The notes beneath the pieces were generated by a model, which had not been told where the DNA came from, searched no databases, and saw nothing but the letters and a program-made list of their open reading frames with translations. The position numbers and the translations under genes are program-made. Of a stretch of 64,000 nucleotides of DNA, positions 53,382 to 61,977 are shown piece by piece; position 1 is the first letter of the stretch; each line of letters begins with the position of its first letter. The DNA is taken from positions 248,001 to 312,000 of the forward strand of contig JAHEFR010000001.1 of assembly GCA_024640085.1 (NCBI GenBank), read 5' to 3'. This DNA is from Gammaproteobacteria bacterium. GTDB lineage: Bacteria; Pseudomonadota; Gammaproteobacteria; Steroidobacterales; XN24.

Positions 53382-55430
53382 CTAATCCTCCTGGGGCGAC
53401 TCGTATCGGGCCACCAGTTCCTGTTGTACGTTCGGCGGAACAGGCTCGTACCGGCTGAAGTCCATGGTGTAGGTGCCCGCGCCGCCGGTCATTGACTTGA
53501 GATGTGACTGGTAGTTCTGCAGCTCCGCCAGCGGCGCTTCGCCATGCACGACCACGCGGTCACCCGGCAGCGTAGTATTGCCCAGTATCCGCCCCCGTCT
53601 GGATGACAGGTCGCCGGTCACGTTTCCGACCGAATCCGACGGGATGGTGACGTCTACGGTCACCATCGGCTCGAGAACGACCGGGCGAGCGTTGGATATC
53701 GCTTCCAGGAATGCCCTCTTGCCCGCGGTGACGAATGCCACTTCCTTGGAATCCACCGGGTGGTGCTTGCCGTCGTAGACAGTGACCTGGATATCCTGTA
53801 GGGGATAGCCGGCGATGGCGCCCATTTCCAGAGCCTGTCTCACGCCTTTCTCGACTGCCGGGATGAACTGTCCGGGGATGGTGCCACCAACAACCTTGTT
53901 CAGGAACTCAAACCCGGACCCGCGCGCCATCCTGTCCACTCGCAGGTAGACCTCGCCGAACTGGCCCGCGCCGCCGGTCTGCTTCTTGTGACGATAATGC
54001 CCCTCGGCAGAGCTGTTGATGGTCTCTTTGTACGGGATGCTCGGAGGATGGGTGACCACCTCCGCGTTATAACGGTCCTTCATCCTCTCGAGGATCATGC
54101 GCAAGTGGAGGTCGCCCATCCCCAGCACCACGGTCTCGTTCGTGGATGCCCGGTGTTCGACCGTCAGGCAGGGGTCCTCGGCGCTCAGCTTGCTAAGGGC
54201 ATCCGAGATCTTCTGCTCGTCACCCCTGCGCGCGGGCTCGATCGCCAGTCCCATCATCGGTGGCGACATGGCCGCGGGCCTGAGATGGAAGTTATCCTCG
54301 TCATGGGAATCATGCAGCACCGAGTCGTACTGGATTTCCTCTACCTTGGTGACCGCACAGATGTCACCGGGCCCGGCTGAGGGTATTTCATCCATGTCCT
54401 TGCCCTGGAGCCGGAACAGGTGTGAGACCTTGAAGGGTTTGCGGGCGTCTCCGATATACAACTGGGTGTTCGGCGTCACCGTGCCCTGGTGTATTCGGAA
54501 CACGCCCATGCGTCCCACGTAGGGGTCGACAACAACCTTGAAGACGTGACCGATCACGTGACGTTTCGGATCGGCGACAACCTCGGCGGGCCTGGCGTCG
54601 TCGCCGTCGCCGCGCAGAAACGGCGGTGGGTTCCCCTCGAGGGGATTCGGCAATAACTCGATGACGACTTTCAGGAATGCGTCAATGCCCGCGCCGGTAC
54701 TGGCGGAGACGAAGCATACTGGCATCAGGTGCCCTTCCCGAAGAGCCTTCTCGAACGCGTCGTGAAGCTGCTCCGGCCCGACGTCGTCGGGAGACTCCAG
54801 GTAGGCCTCCATCAGTTCCTCGTCCACTTCGACGACCTGGTCGACGATGCGTTCATGGGCTTCGGCAATAGAGGAGAAATCGGTGTCGCCACCGTCGGGG
54901 GAAAAGAAGCAGTCGTAGACTTTCGTGCCGCCCTCGGCCGGCAGGTTCAGGGGCAGACAACGGTTGCCGAAGATCTCCTGGACTTCGTTCAGCAGCAGGC
55001 CCAGTTTCTCCGGCTCGGTGTCGATCTTGTTAATCACGATCATCCGGCACAGTCGGCTCTTCTTGGCGGCCTCCATGAGGCGGCGGATCCCGGTCTCGAT
55101 TCCCGCCTGGGCGCTCAGCACCAGTGCGGCGGTCTCCACGGCGGGCAGGACACTTATGGAGCGGCCGATGAAATCCGGATACCCCGGGGTGTCCACGACC
55201 TGGATTTTCGTCCCCTTGTGCTCCATGTGGCACACCGCGGTTTCGAGGCTGTGTTTGAGTTCGCGCTCCTTGGGATCGAAATCGCAGACGGTGGTGCCGC
55301 GCTCGACGGAGCCTGGAGCGTTGATGGCGCCGGTCTTGGCGAGCAGCATTTCGGCGAGCGATGTCTTGCCCGCCCCGGCCGGTCCGACCAGGGCGATGTT
55401 CCTTACAGATTCGATTTTCTTGTCAGTCAC
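53382..55430 (-). CDS. Elongation factor G-like GTPase
   Basis: A 682-residue translational GTPase-family protein, a paralogue of EF-G as found beside fusA in many bacteria. The G1 motif is GPAGAGKTS, G3 DTPGYPDF and G4 NKID. Later EF-G domains are present (HRHKKQTGGAGQFGEVYLRV; GKRAFLEAISNARPVVLEPM; domain V PSDSVGNVTGDLSSRRGRIL). In ordinary EF-G the G3 motif is DTPGHVDF, and its His positions the attacking water; here it is Tyr. The effector region after G1 also lacks the usual RGITI motif. It probably has slow or altered GTP hydrolysis and a role other than bulk translocation. Confidence 0.9.
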   Translation of the reverse strand: MTDKKIESVRNIALVGPAGAGKTSLAEMLLAKTGAINAPGSVERGTTVCDFDPKERELKHSLETAVCHMEHKGTKIQVVDTPGYPDFIGRSISVLPAVETAALVLSAQAGIETGIRRLMEAAKKSRLCRMIVINKIDTEPEKLGLLLNEVQEIFGNRCLPLNLPAEGGTKVYDCFFSPDGGDTDFSSIAEAHERIVDQVVEVDEELMEAYLESPDDVGPEQLHDAFEKALREGHLMPVCFVSASTGAGIDAFLKVVIELLPNPLEGNPPPFLRGDGDDARPAEVVADPKRHVIGHVFKVVVDPYVGRMGVFRIHQGTVTPNTQLYIGDARKPFKVSHLFRLQGKDMDEIPSAGPGDICAVTKVEEIQYDSVLHDSHDEDNFHLRPAAMSPPMMGLAIEPARRGDEQKISDALSKLSAEDPCLTVEHRASTNETVVLGMGDLHLRMILERMKDRYNAEVVTHPPSIPYKETINSSAEGHYRHKKQTGGAGQFGEVYLRVDRMARGSGFEFLNKVVGGTIPGQFIPAVEKGVRQALEMGAIAGYPLQDIQVTVYDGKHHPVDSKEVAFVTAGKRAFLEAISNARPVVLEPMVTVDVTIPSDSVGNVTGDLSSRRGRILGNTTLPGDRVVVHGEAPLAELQNYQSHLKSMTGGAGTYTMDFSRYEPVPPNVQQELVARYESPQED

Positions 55431-55524
55431 GATCTCGGGCCCTTTGTATTCGTGTTGGGGGAAGCCCGTAACGGGTCAATGGGAAAGCATATCATCGTCG
55501 GCATTGGTTGAGTGCTCCGCCCGG

Positions 55525-56334
55525 TCATGAGGATTCGTGCATGCGGACCGGGGTCCCCGGAGGCCAGGACCCGGCGGCGGCCGCGCTGCCCCTGGGCATG
55601 GCGATCTCGAGAAGACCGAAGGAGTTGAAGATAGCGACCAGTTCTCCGGATGTCGCCTCGTCATAGGCCCGGACCAGCCGCAGAGTGTGGGGCCCGATCG
55701 AGACGAGCGCCCGTTGCCATGCTGCTGGCATCGGTCCGGAGATGTTCGTATAAACGTTGCCAAACCTGTCCGGCAACAGCACCTCGCCGCTGACACCTTC
55801 CGCGTCCCGCCGGGGGCAGGGCAGCGGCGAGGGGACGAGATCCCGAGTCGCCGGGCCGAGCCCGGAGGGGTCGATGGATCCGGCGGCGAGGCGGGCAGCG
55901 ACCGGTGCGAATATGTCACGGCCGTGGAAGGTCGTGGAGGTAGCCTCGAGCTTCAGGGGGCCGGCTTCCACGACCGTGGCGCTCCAGTCATCCAGGTGTC
56001 GTGTCAGTTCTCCCGCGAGGCCGTTATCCGGCACGAGAAAGAGGTGTTCAGGAGATTCCACACAGACGATCCGCCTGTTTGTGCCGACGCCGGGATCCAC
56101 TACCGCGATGTGTACGGTCCCGGGAGCGAACCACCGATAGCATCTGCCGATCCACAGACCACCGATCTCTGCCCTGAACGGCGGAACCTCATGGCTCAGA
56201 TCGATGACATCGACGTCCCGCGCGGTGCTGGCGATCACACCCTTCATTATCCCCACGAAGGGGTCAGCCAGGCCGAAGTCGGTGGTCAGCGTAATGACCC
56301 CCGCTGGCCTGAATGTGCCATCGAGTCCTTGCAT
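55525..56334 (-). CDS. SAM hydrolase (DUF62 / SAM hydroxide adenosyltransferase)
   Basis: A 269-residue cytosolic enzyme of the family that hydrolyses S-adenosylmethionine to adenosine and methionine; fluorinases and chlorinases belong to the same fold. The signatures are TLTTDFGLADPFVGIMKGVI, IHIAVVDPGVGT-like AVVDPGVGTNRRIV, VPDNGL, TTFHGRDIFAPVAARLA and LPDRFGNVYTNISG. The DFG-D-VG-KG and DPGVG motifs give the catalytic Asp-Arg-His environment. No loop typical of halogenating members is evident, so hydrolysis is the default assumption. It lies 94 bases upstream of the EF-G-like gene on the same strand. Confidence 0.9.
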   Translation of the reverse strand: MQGLDGTFRPAGVITLTTDFGLADPFVGIMKGVIASTARDVDVIDLSHEVPPFRAEIGGLWIGRCYRWFAPGTVHIAVVDPGVGTNRRIVCVESPEHLFLVPDNGLAGELTRHLDDWSATVVEAGPLKLEATSTTFHGRDIFAPVAARLAAGSIDPSGLGPATRDLVPSPLPCPRRDAEGVSGEVLLPDRFGNVYTNISGPMPAAWQRALVSIGPHTLRLVRAYDEATSGELVAIFNSFGLLEIAMPRGSAAAAGSWPPGTPVRMHESS

Positions 56335-56384
56335 CGGGAGGGATGATAGGCGCGGTCCCCGATCGGTGCACAGGTCCGTCGTGG

Positions 56385-56460
56385 ATGTATCGAATAGGAA
56401 GATTATATATTCAATAAAAACAATCGATTAACAATTCTATGTAAAGTACTATCTAGAACA
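56385..56460. promoter_or_regulatory. AT-rich divergent promoter region (SAM hydrolase / FrnE)
   Basis: This block is strikingly AT-rich against the GC-rich background. On the minus strand a perfect TATAAT (56402-56407) sits at the right distance to drive the SAM hydrolase gene, whose start codon is 68 bases downstream. Rightward, TTAACA is present but no good -10 follows. Confidence 0.4.
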
Positions 56461-56553
56461 AGAACAGGACGATACAGGGTTGAAATCCGGATCCTCCGCA
56501 CCAACGTCGGGTAAGGATGTCAAAACACGTGGGGAAGATTGGATCAAGCACTG

Positions 56554-57237
56554 ATGACTGCGAGAACTGTACTGCGAATCGATGTTGTCTCCGACCTGGT
56601 GTCCCCCTGGTGCTTCCTGGGGCTGCGGCGGCTGGAGCAGGCGCTGGCGCGTCTGGACGGCGCCAGCGAGCCGGAGATCAACTGGCGGCCGTTCCAGATC
56701 AATCCCGACCTGCCGAAGGGTGGGGTACAAGTGGATACGTACCTCAGGTCGGTATTTGGGTCTCCGGAAGCCGGCAGAGCCGCCCTTGAGGAGGTGGCAA
56801 ACGCTGGAGAGCAAGACGGCATCCACTTCGATTTTTCACGTGTGCCCTGCGTCCCCAATACCATGGATGCTCATCGTTTGATCCTCATGGCGGCCGACGA
56901 CGGGCGAGCGTGCGCAGTGACGGATCGGCTGTTTCGCGGTTTCTTCGAGGAAGGACTCGATATCGGGAGCGCGGATGTGCTCGCGGAGCTGGGCGGCGAT
57001 GTGGGCCTTGACGGAGACTCGGTGCGGCAGTGCCTGGCGGGCGAACGTTATCGGAACGCGGTGCGCGTGACCGAGTCGCAGGCCCGCAGTGTCGGTCTCA
57101 CCGGCGTGCCCAGCTTCATCGTAAACAAGCGACTGGCTGTCACCGGAGTCCACGATCCGGATCTTTTGCTGTCGGTGGTGGAGAAAGCCCTGTTCGCCGA
57201 GCTGTCAGAGGACCCGGTCCGCGGCCAGCTGCACTAG
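56554..57237 (+). CDS. DsbA-family (FrnE-like) thioredoxin-fold protein
   Basis: A 227-residue cytosolic member of the DsbA/FrnE/HCCA isomerase family. The N-terminal strand and active-site region read RIDVVSDLVSPWCFLGLRRL. Family members such as FrnE have a C-P-W-C pair there; here the first position is Ser, leaving Cys20 alone, so it is a monothiol variant. The helical insert (FDFSRVPCVPNTMDAHRLIL) and the cis-proline loop (LTGVPSFIVNKRLAVTG) are intact. The ATG at 56554 is preferred; a TTG at 56539 would add five residues. It may be an isomerase or glutathione-dependent enzyme rather than an oxidant. Confidence 0.88.
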   Translation: MTARTVLRIDVVSDLVSPWCFLGLRRLEQALARLDGASEPEINWRPFQINPDLPKGGVQVDTYLRSVFGSPEAGRAALEEVANAGEQDGIHFDFSRVPCVPNTMDAHRLILMAADDGRACAVTDRLFRGFFEEGLDIGSADVLAELGGDVGLDGDSVRQCLAGERYRNAVRVTESQARSVGLTGVPSFIVNKRLAVTGVHDPDLLLSVVEKALFAELSEDPVRGQLH

Positions 57238-57267
57238 GGCCCGTCAGCTCTATCGGCCGGGTTCGGA

Positions 57268-58515
57268 TCAGGTTCCCACGATAGCGACGACCGCGCCCGT
57301 GCAGCAGGTGGCCAGGGTGCCCCCTACGATACTGCGTATGCCCAGTCCCACGATCTCAGCGCGTCGCTGTGGCGCCAGCGTGGTCAGCCCGCCGATCATG
57401 ATGCCGAGACTGCCGAAATTCGCAAATCCGCAGAGCGCATAGGTGAGGATCAGCCGGGTCTCGGAGGACAGGGCGTCGGCGGGCAGGTTGGCCAGGTCGA
57501 CGTAGGCGATAAATTCGTTGAGGACGGTCTTCGTGCCCAGCAGGGAGCCGGCGGTCATGGCCTGGTCCAGCGGGATACCCATCAGCCAGGCCAGCGGAGA
57601 CATGAGCCACCCGAGGATCCGCTGCAGGCTAAGCGGATCGCCGCCGACCTCCGGCAGGGTCCCAACGCCAAGGTTGGCGAGTTTGACCAGGGCCACCAGC
57701 ACCAGCAGCATGGCGAGAATATTCAGGTACAGTCGCAGCCCGCTCTGGGTGCCCTGAGTGACCGCATCCATGGTGCTTTCGTAACGGGGCGGCCTGATCG
57801 AGTCCCCGGCATCCTCCGCATCCCCCGGGACCATGATGCGAGCCATCATCACTGCCGCCGGCGCGCTGATCACGGACGCCACGAGAAGATGACCCGCGGC
57901 TCCGTCGACGACACCGCCAATGATCGACGCGTAGATGAAAAGCACCGTGCCCGCGATGGTAGCCATCCCGGAGCACATCAGGACGAACAGTCCGCTACGG
58001 CTCATGGTCGCCAGATAGTGGCGCACGAACAGGGGTGCCTCGACCATGCCGACGAATATGTTCGCCGCCGTCCCAAGGCCGACAGCGCCGCCGATACCGA
58101 AGGGCCGCTCCAGCAGCCGTGAGAATCTCTGAACAACCCAGGGAAGGATCTTCCAGTGTGTCAGGACGGCTGTCAGCGCACTGACCACGAGCACCAGCGG
58201 CAGAACCTGGAAGGCGAGCACGAGGGAGGTGGAGCCCTGGGTGGCCTCGAACGGCGCGGCCCCGCCGCCGAGGTAGCCGAACACGAACGTGCTGCCGGCC
58301 TCGGTGGCCGTCTGCAGCCCGCGTACCAGGTAATTCATGGAGTTGACCAGTCTGCGGGCCGGTTCCACGCCCAGCAGCACAAGAGCCAGGAGCAGTTGGA
58401 GCCCCAGCCCGACGAGCACCTCCCGCACCGGCAGTCGGTGCCGATCTTCGCTTAGCAGCCAGGCCAGGACGCAGAAGGCCAGCAAGCCGGCGCAGGCCTG
58501 TGTCGCCATCATCAT
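57268..58515 (-). CDS. NupC/CNT family concentrative nucleoside transporter
   Basis: A 415-residue inner-membrane protein with about ten helices, of the concentrative nucleoside transporter type. Family features are AANIFVGMVEAPLFVRHYLA, MATIAGTVLFIYASIIGG, GTKTVLNEFIAYVDL and YALCGFANFGSLGIMIGGLT. It couples nucleoside uptake to H+ or Na+. The Asn/Glu residues of the first hairpin and the GFANFGSLGI motif are complete, so it should be active. It is convergent with the FrnE gene and lies 72 bases after hypE on the same strand, without an obvious link to hydrogenase maturation. Confidence 0.92.
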   Translation of the reverse strand: MMMATQACAGLLAFCVLAWLLSEDRHRLPVREVLVGLGLQLLLALVLLGVEPARRLVNSMNYLVRGLQTATEAGSTFVFGYLGGGAAPFEATQGSTSLVLAFQVLPLVLVVSALTAVLTHWKILPWVVQRFSRLLERPFGIGGAVGLGTAANIFVGMVEAPLFVRHYLATMSRSGLFVLMCSGMATIAGTVLFIYASIIGGVVDGAAGHLLVASVISAPAAVMMARIMVPGDAEDAGDSIRPPRYESTMDAVTQGTQSGLRLYLNILAMLLVLVALVKLANLGVGTLPEVGGDPLSLQRILGWLMSPLAWLMGIPLDQAMTAGSLLGTKTVLNEFIAYVDLANLPADALSSETRLILTYALCGFANFGSLGIMIGGLTTLAPQRRAEIVGLGIRSIVGGTLATCCTGAVVAIVGT

Positions 58516-58587
58516 TCGCGGGTGCCCCCCGATAGACAGTGATTACGGAGCATAACAATCGGTGGGCGGAGGCGGGACCTGTGCCTG

Positions 58588-59595
58588 CTAGCAGATACGG
58601 GGCAGCGGATCGTCCTCCAGCTCCTCGAGGATCCGTTCGCCACCGATATCGGTCACCATGGTGACCGCATGCCGGCCTTCGGCCACTTCGCCGATGTCGA
58701 CCGCCTCGCTACCCTCCGCCAGTGATCTCCATGCCTCGAGGATGTGTCCGGAAGCGGCGGGATCCGCCACTGCAACCACGCGTCCCTCGCAGGCCAGGTA
58801 GAGCGGGTCATATCCCAGCATGTCGCAGACGGACTGTACCGGGTCCCTGATCGGTATCGACGGCCCCTGAAGGCGCACCGCGAGTCCGGTGCTCTTATGG
58901 ATTTCATGGGCGACGGTGGCGAGCCCGCCCCGGGTTGGATCGCGCATGAACCGGATACCCTCGAGAGCGCGGACAGCGCGTGTGAGGGGCAGGACGCTGG
59001 CGGCGTCCGAGTGCAGGTCACCGCGGAGCCCGAATTGTTCACGGGCCAGCATGACCGCGATGCCGTGGTCGCCGACCGGACCGCTGACGATGATCCTGTC
59101 GCCCTCCCGGATCCTGTCGAGGCCTAGATCCACGCCAACCGGCCTGATGCCGATGCCGGTGGTCGCCAGGTAGATGCCGCCGCCTTCGCCGCGCCGGACC
59201 ACCTTGGTATCGCCCGCGACTACACGCACACCGGCAGCGGCGGCAGAAGCGCCGAGTGCGCCGATCGCCCGGTCTAGCAGGGCGACCTCGAGGCCTTCCT
59301 CGATAAAGCAGTTCAGGGTGAAGTACTTCGGATCGGCGCCGGCGACGGCCAGGTCGTTGATCGTGCCATGGGCGGCGAGGGAGCCGATGTTGCCGCCGGG
59401 GAATTCCAGGGGCTGGACGGTAAACCCGTCGGTGGACACCATGACGTCTCCCTCGGGAAGTGGCGGCAGGGTCGCAGCGTCGGTGCGTGTGTCAAGATCC
59501 GGATTCGCCAGGTGCCGGGCGAATAGTTCCTGGATCAGTTCCTGCATGAACCGGCCACCGTTTCCGTGGGCCAGAGCGATGTGAGTGTCCTGCAT
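58588..59595 (-). CDS. hypE: Hydrogenase maturation protein HypE (carbamoyl dehydratase)
   Basis: A 335-residue cytosolic enzyme that receives the carbamoyl group from HypF on its C-terminal cysteine and dehydrates it with ATP to a thiocyanate, the source of the CN ligands of [NiFe] hydrogenase. The AIRS-type fold begins IALAHGNGGRFMQELIQELF. The ATP-binding segments VMVSTDGFTVQPLEFPGG and VVAGDTKVVRRGEGGGIYLA, the conserved FMRDPTRGGLATVAHEI and the C-terminal PRIC with the essential terminal cysteine are all intact. Twelve bases separate it from hypF; it is the last hyp gene of the operon. Confidence 0.97.
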   Translation of the reverse strand: MQDTHIALAHGNGGRFMQELIQELFARHLANPDLDTRTDAATLPPLPEGDVMVSTDGFTVQPLEFPGGNIGSLAAHGTINDLAVAGADPKYFTLNCFIEEGLEVALLDRAIGALGASAAAAGVRVVAGDTKVVRRGEGGGIYLATTGIGIRPVGVDLGLDRIREGDRIIVSGPVGDHGIAVMLAREQFGLRGDLHSDAASVLPLTRAVRALEGIRFMRDPTRGGLATVAHEIHKSTGLAVRLQGPSIPIRDPVQSVCDMLGYDPLYLACEGRVVAVADPAASGHILEAWRSLAEGSEAVDIGEVAEGRHAVTMVTDIGGERILEELEDDPLPRIC

Positions 59596-59607
59596 TGCGG
59601 GCTCCTC

Positions 59608-61911
59608 TCAATCCGGCGAAGGCCGGCGCTTATGCCCGGCCGCCATCTCGCTGGCCGCGTATTCTACGACCTGACCGGCGCACAGGCCTCCGTCATTTAC
59701 CGGAAGCTGCCCATCCATATCCACGCGGATGCCATGACGCTGGAGTCCGGCGATGGCACGGTCCGCCAACACGCGGTTCTGGAACACGCCCCCGGTCAGA
59801 CTGACTCTGCTGGCCCTGGTCTCGCCGCAGACCGCCAGAGCCTGTTCCACGAGCGCGCCTGCAAGGCTGTTGTGGAACAATGCGGCACGCTCCCCAATAG
59901 GCACTGTCAGGTCACGGAGGGGTCCGACCAGTGGCGCCCAGTCGCTGATCCACTGGTCGCCCCGCTTCTCAAGCGGCAAGGCCACGGTCCGGTCGCAACG
60001 GGGATCGACCAGCGCCTCTATCTCCATGGGACCCTGGCCTTCGAAGCTGGCCACGTCTACGAGCCCGGTCAGTGATGCCGCGGCATCGAACAGGCGTCCG
60101 ACGGCTGTGGTGGTGGGCGTATTGATCCCCCGCTTCCAGGCTTCCCGCGCAAGTCTCCAGTCTGTATCGCCGCGCAGCTGCCAGTCGACGCCGGTTTCCC
60201 AGCAGATGGCGGCGGCGCTGCGCCAGGGCTCGCGGCCCGCCCGGTCCCCGCCCGGGAGACGGAATGCCCGCATGTGCCCGACCCTGCGCCACTGACCGGG
60301 GCGACCGGCCAGCGTCTCTCCGCCCCAGAGGGTTCCGTCGGGACCGTAGCCGACCCCGTCCCAGGCAAAGACGATGCCGGTTTCGTGGGCGGTCCATTCC
60401 CGCGCGGTCGCCGAGGCATGGGCAAAGTGATGGTGCACCTGGACCATCGGCAGTCCGCTGTTTCGGGCCCAGCGGGTGGTGGCGTAATCGGGATGGGCGT
60501 CAGCGATCACCAGCCGGGCTCCGACCTTGTACAGTTCCTGAAGGTCGGCGACGACCTGTTCAAAGATCGCGACGCTCCTCGCCGTACCCATGTCGCCGAT
60601 GTGCGGCGACATGACCAAGCGGTCCTCCCAGGCAAGGGCGACGGTGTTCTTCATGTGGCCGCCCACCGCCAGGACCGGTTCCGGCAGGGCCGTGGCGAGC
60701 GTCAGTTCCACCGGTGCGGCACCTCGCCCGAGCCGCAGGGGGCGCAACCGGCCGGCGATGGGTCGGAACACGGAGTCGTCTGCCGGCCTGACGATGGGAC
60801 GGTTGTGATGGAGGTAAGCATCCACGACGCGGTATATCCGATCTTCCACCTCCGTGGCGTCGGTCAGGACCGGTTCTCCACTGATGTTGCCCGAGGTCGC
60901 CACCAGCGGGCCGCCGAACCCGGCGGTCAACAGGTGATGGAGCGGGCTGTAGGGAAGCATCACACCGATCTCGCCCAGCCCCGGGGCTACCAGGGACGAG
61001 ATGTCCCCGGTCGGGTTCTTGCGCATCAGGACGATGGGCCGGCCAGGAGAACACAGCAGTTCGATCTCTGGTGGTTCGATCGTTACTTCGTACCTGAGCG
61101 CATCCAGACCGTCTTCGCCCGCCAGCGGGAACATGACCGCCAGGGGCTTGTCCGGACGCGGCTTGGCGACCCGCAGCCGCTGGATCGGTTCGTCAGCCCG
61201 CGCGTCGCACATCAGGTGATATCCACCCACGCCCTTGACGGCGATGACCTTTCCATTGCGCAGGGATTCGATACACGCAGCCAGTGCGGCTTCGTTGCCG
61301 TGCACCTGCCTGTGGGGGTCGCGGAAAGACAATGCAGGGCCGCAGTCGGGGCAGGCCACGGGTTCGGCATGGAACCTGCGGTCCATCGGATCCTCGTATT
61401 CCCGCCGGCACGACTCGCACAGGGGGAAGCCGGCCATGGTTGTGTTGGGCCGGTCGTAGGGCATGGAGCGGATCAGCGTGTAGCGCGGCCCGCACTGTGT
61501 GCAGTTGATGAAAGGATATCGATAGCGCCGGTCCGCAGGATCCGAGAGTTCCCTGACACAGTCGTCGCAGGTGAAATAGTCCGGTGGGACGTGGATCCGT
61601 GCCTTGCTGTCGGGGGCGCTGTCGATGATCCGGAAATCGTCCGATGGGGCGTCGCCGCTTTCGACAACGGTATCCAAAACCGGACGGGATAGCGGCGGAG
61701 CCCGTTCCACCAGCGCTTCCTCGAAGCGGTCCAGCGCGGGCGTCGTACCCTGGGCCAGGACCTCGACCTCGCCCAGCTGGTTCTGGACCCAGCCGGTGAT
61801 GCCGAACTCGGCGGCGAGCCGGAATACGAAGGGACGGAAGCCGACTCCCTGTACGTGACCGGACAGGCGGATCCGCCGGGATACGGGTTGTGCGGCCCCC
61901 TCCTCAGTCAT
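59608..61911 (-). CDS. hypF: Hydrogenase maturation carbamoyltransferase HypF
   Basis: A 767-residue multidomain cytosolic enzyme that activates carbamoyl phosphate and transfers the carbamoyl group to HypE. Domains in order: acylphosphatase (RLSGHVQGVGFRPFVFRLAA, about 10-100); two zinc fingers with CDDC, CTQC, CESC and CPDC pairs (about 115-200); YrdC-like (KGVGGYHLMCDARADEPIQR, then KPRPDKPLAVMF, about 215-390); and Kae1-like (VGGHMKNTVALAWEDRLVMS, VQVHHHFAHASATAREW, VSLTGGVFQNRVLADRAI). All metal and nucleotide motifs are complete. It starts at the ATG at 61911, 66 bases after hypD. Confidence 0.97.
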   Translation of the reverse strand: MTEEGAAQPVSRRIRLSGHVQGVGFRPFVFRLAAEFGITGWVQNQLGEVEVLAQGTTPALDRFEEALVERAPPLSRPVLDTVVESGDAPSDDFRIIDSAPDSKARIHVPPDYFTCDDCVRELSDPADRRYRYPFINCTQCGPRYTLIRSMPYDRPNTTMAGFPLCESCRREYEDPMDRRFHAEPVACPDCGPALSFRDPHRQVHGNEAALAACIESLRNGKVIAVKGVGGYHLMCDARADEPIQRLRVAKPRPDKPLAVMFPLAGEDGLDALRYEVTIEPPEIELLCSPGRPIVLMRKNPTGDISSLVAPGLGEIGVMLPYSPLHHLLTAGFGGPLVATSGNISGEPVLTDATEVEDRIYRVVDAYLHHNRPIVRPADDSVFRPIAGRLRPLRLGRGAAPVELTLATALPEPVLAVGGHMKNTVALAWEDRLVMSPHIGDMGTARSVAIFEQVVADLQELYKVGARLVIADAHPDYATTRWARNSGLPMVQVHHHFAHASATAREWTAHETGIVFAWDGVGYGPDGTLWGGETLAGRPGQWRRVGHMRAFRLPGGDRAGREPWRSAAAICWETGVDWQLRGDTDWRLAREAWKRGINTPTTTAVGRLFDAAASLTGLVDVASFEGQGPMEIEALVDPRCDRTVALPLEKRGDQWISDWAPLVGPLRDLTVPIGERAALFHNSLAGALVEQALAVCGETRASRVSLTGGVFQNRVLADRAIAGLQRHGIRVDMDGQLPVNDGGLCAGQVVEYAASEMAAGHKRRPSPD

Positions 61912-61977
61912 GGGGCCGGATGCCAGCGACGGGATGCGGGGGCTCGGTGTGCGCTGAGAAGGACGTCTGCCCGGTCC

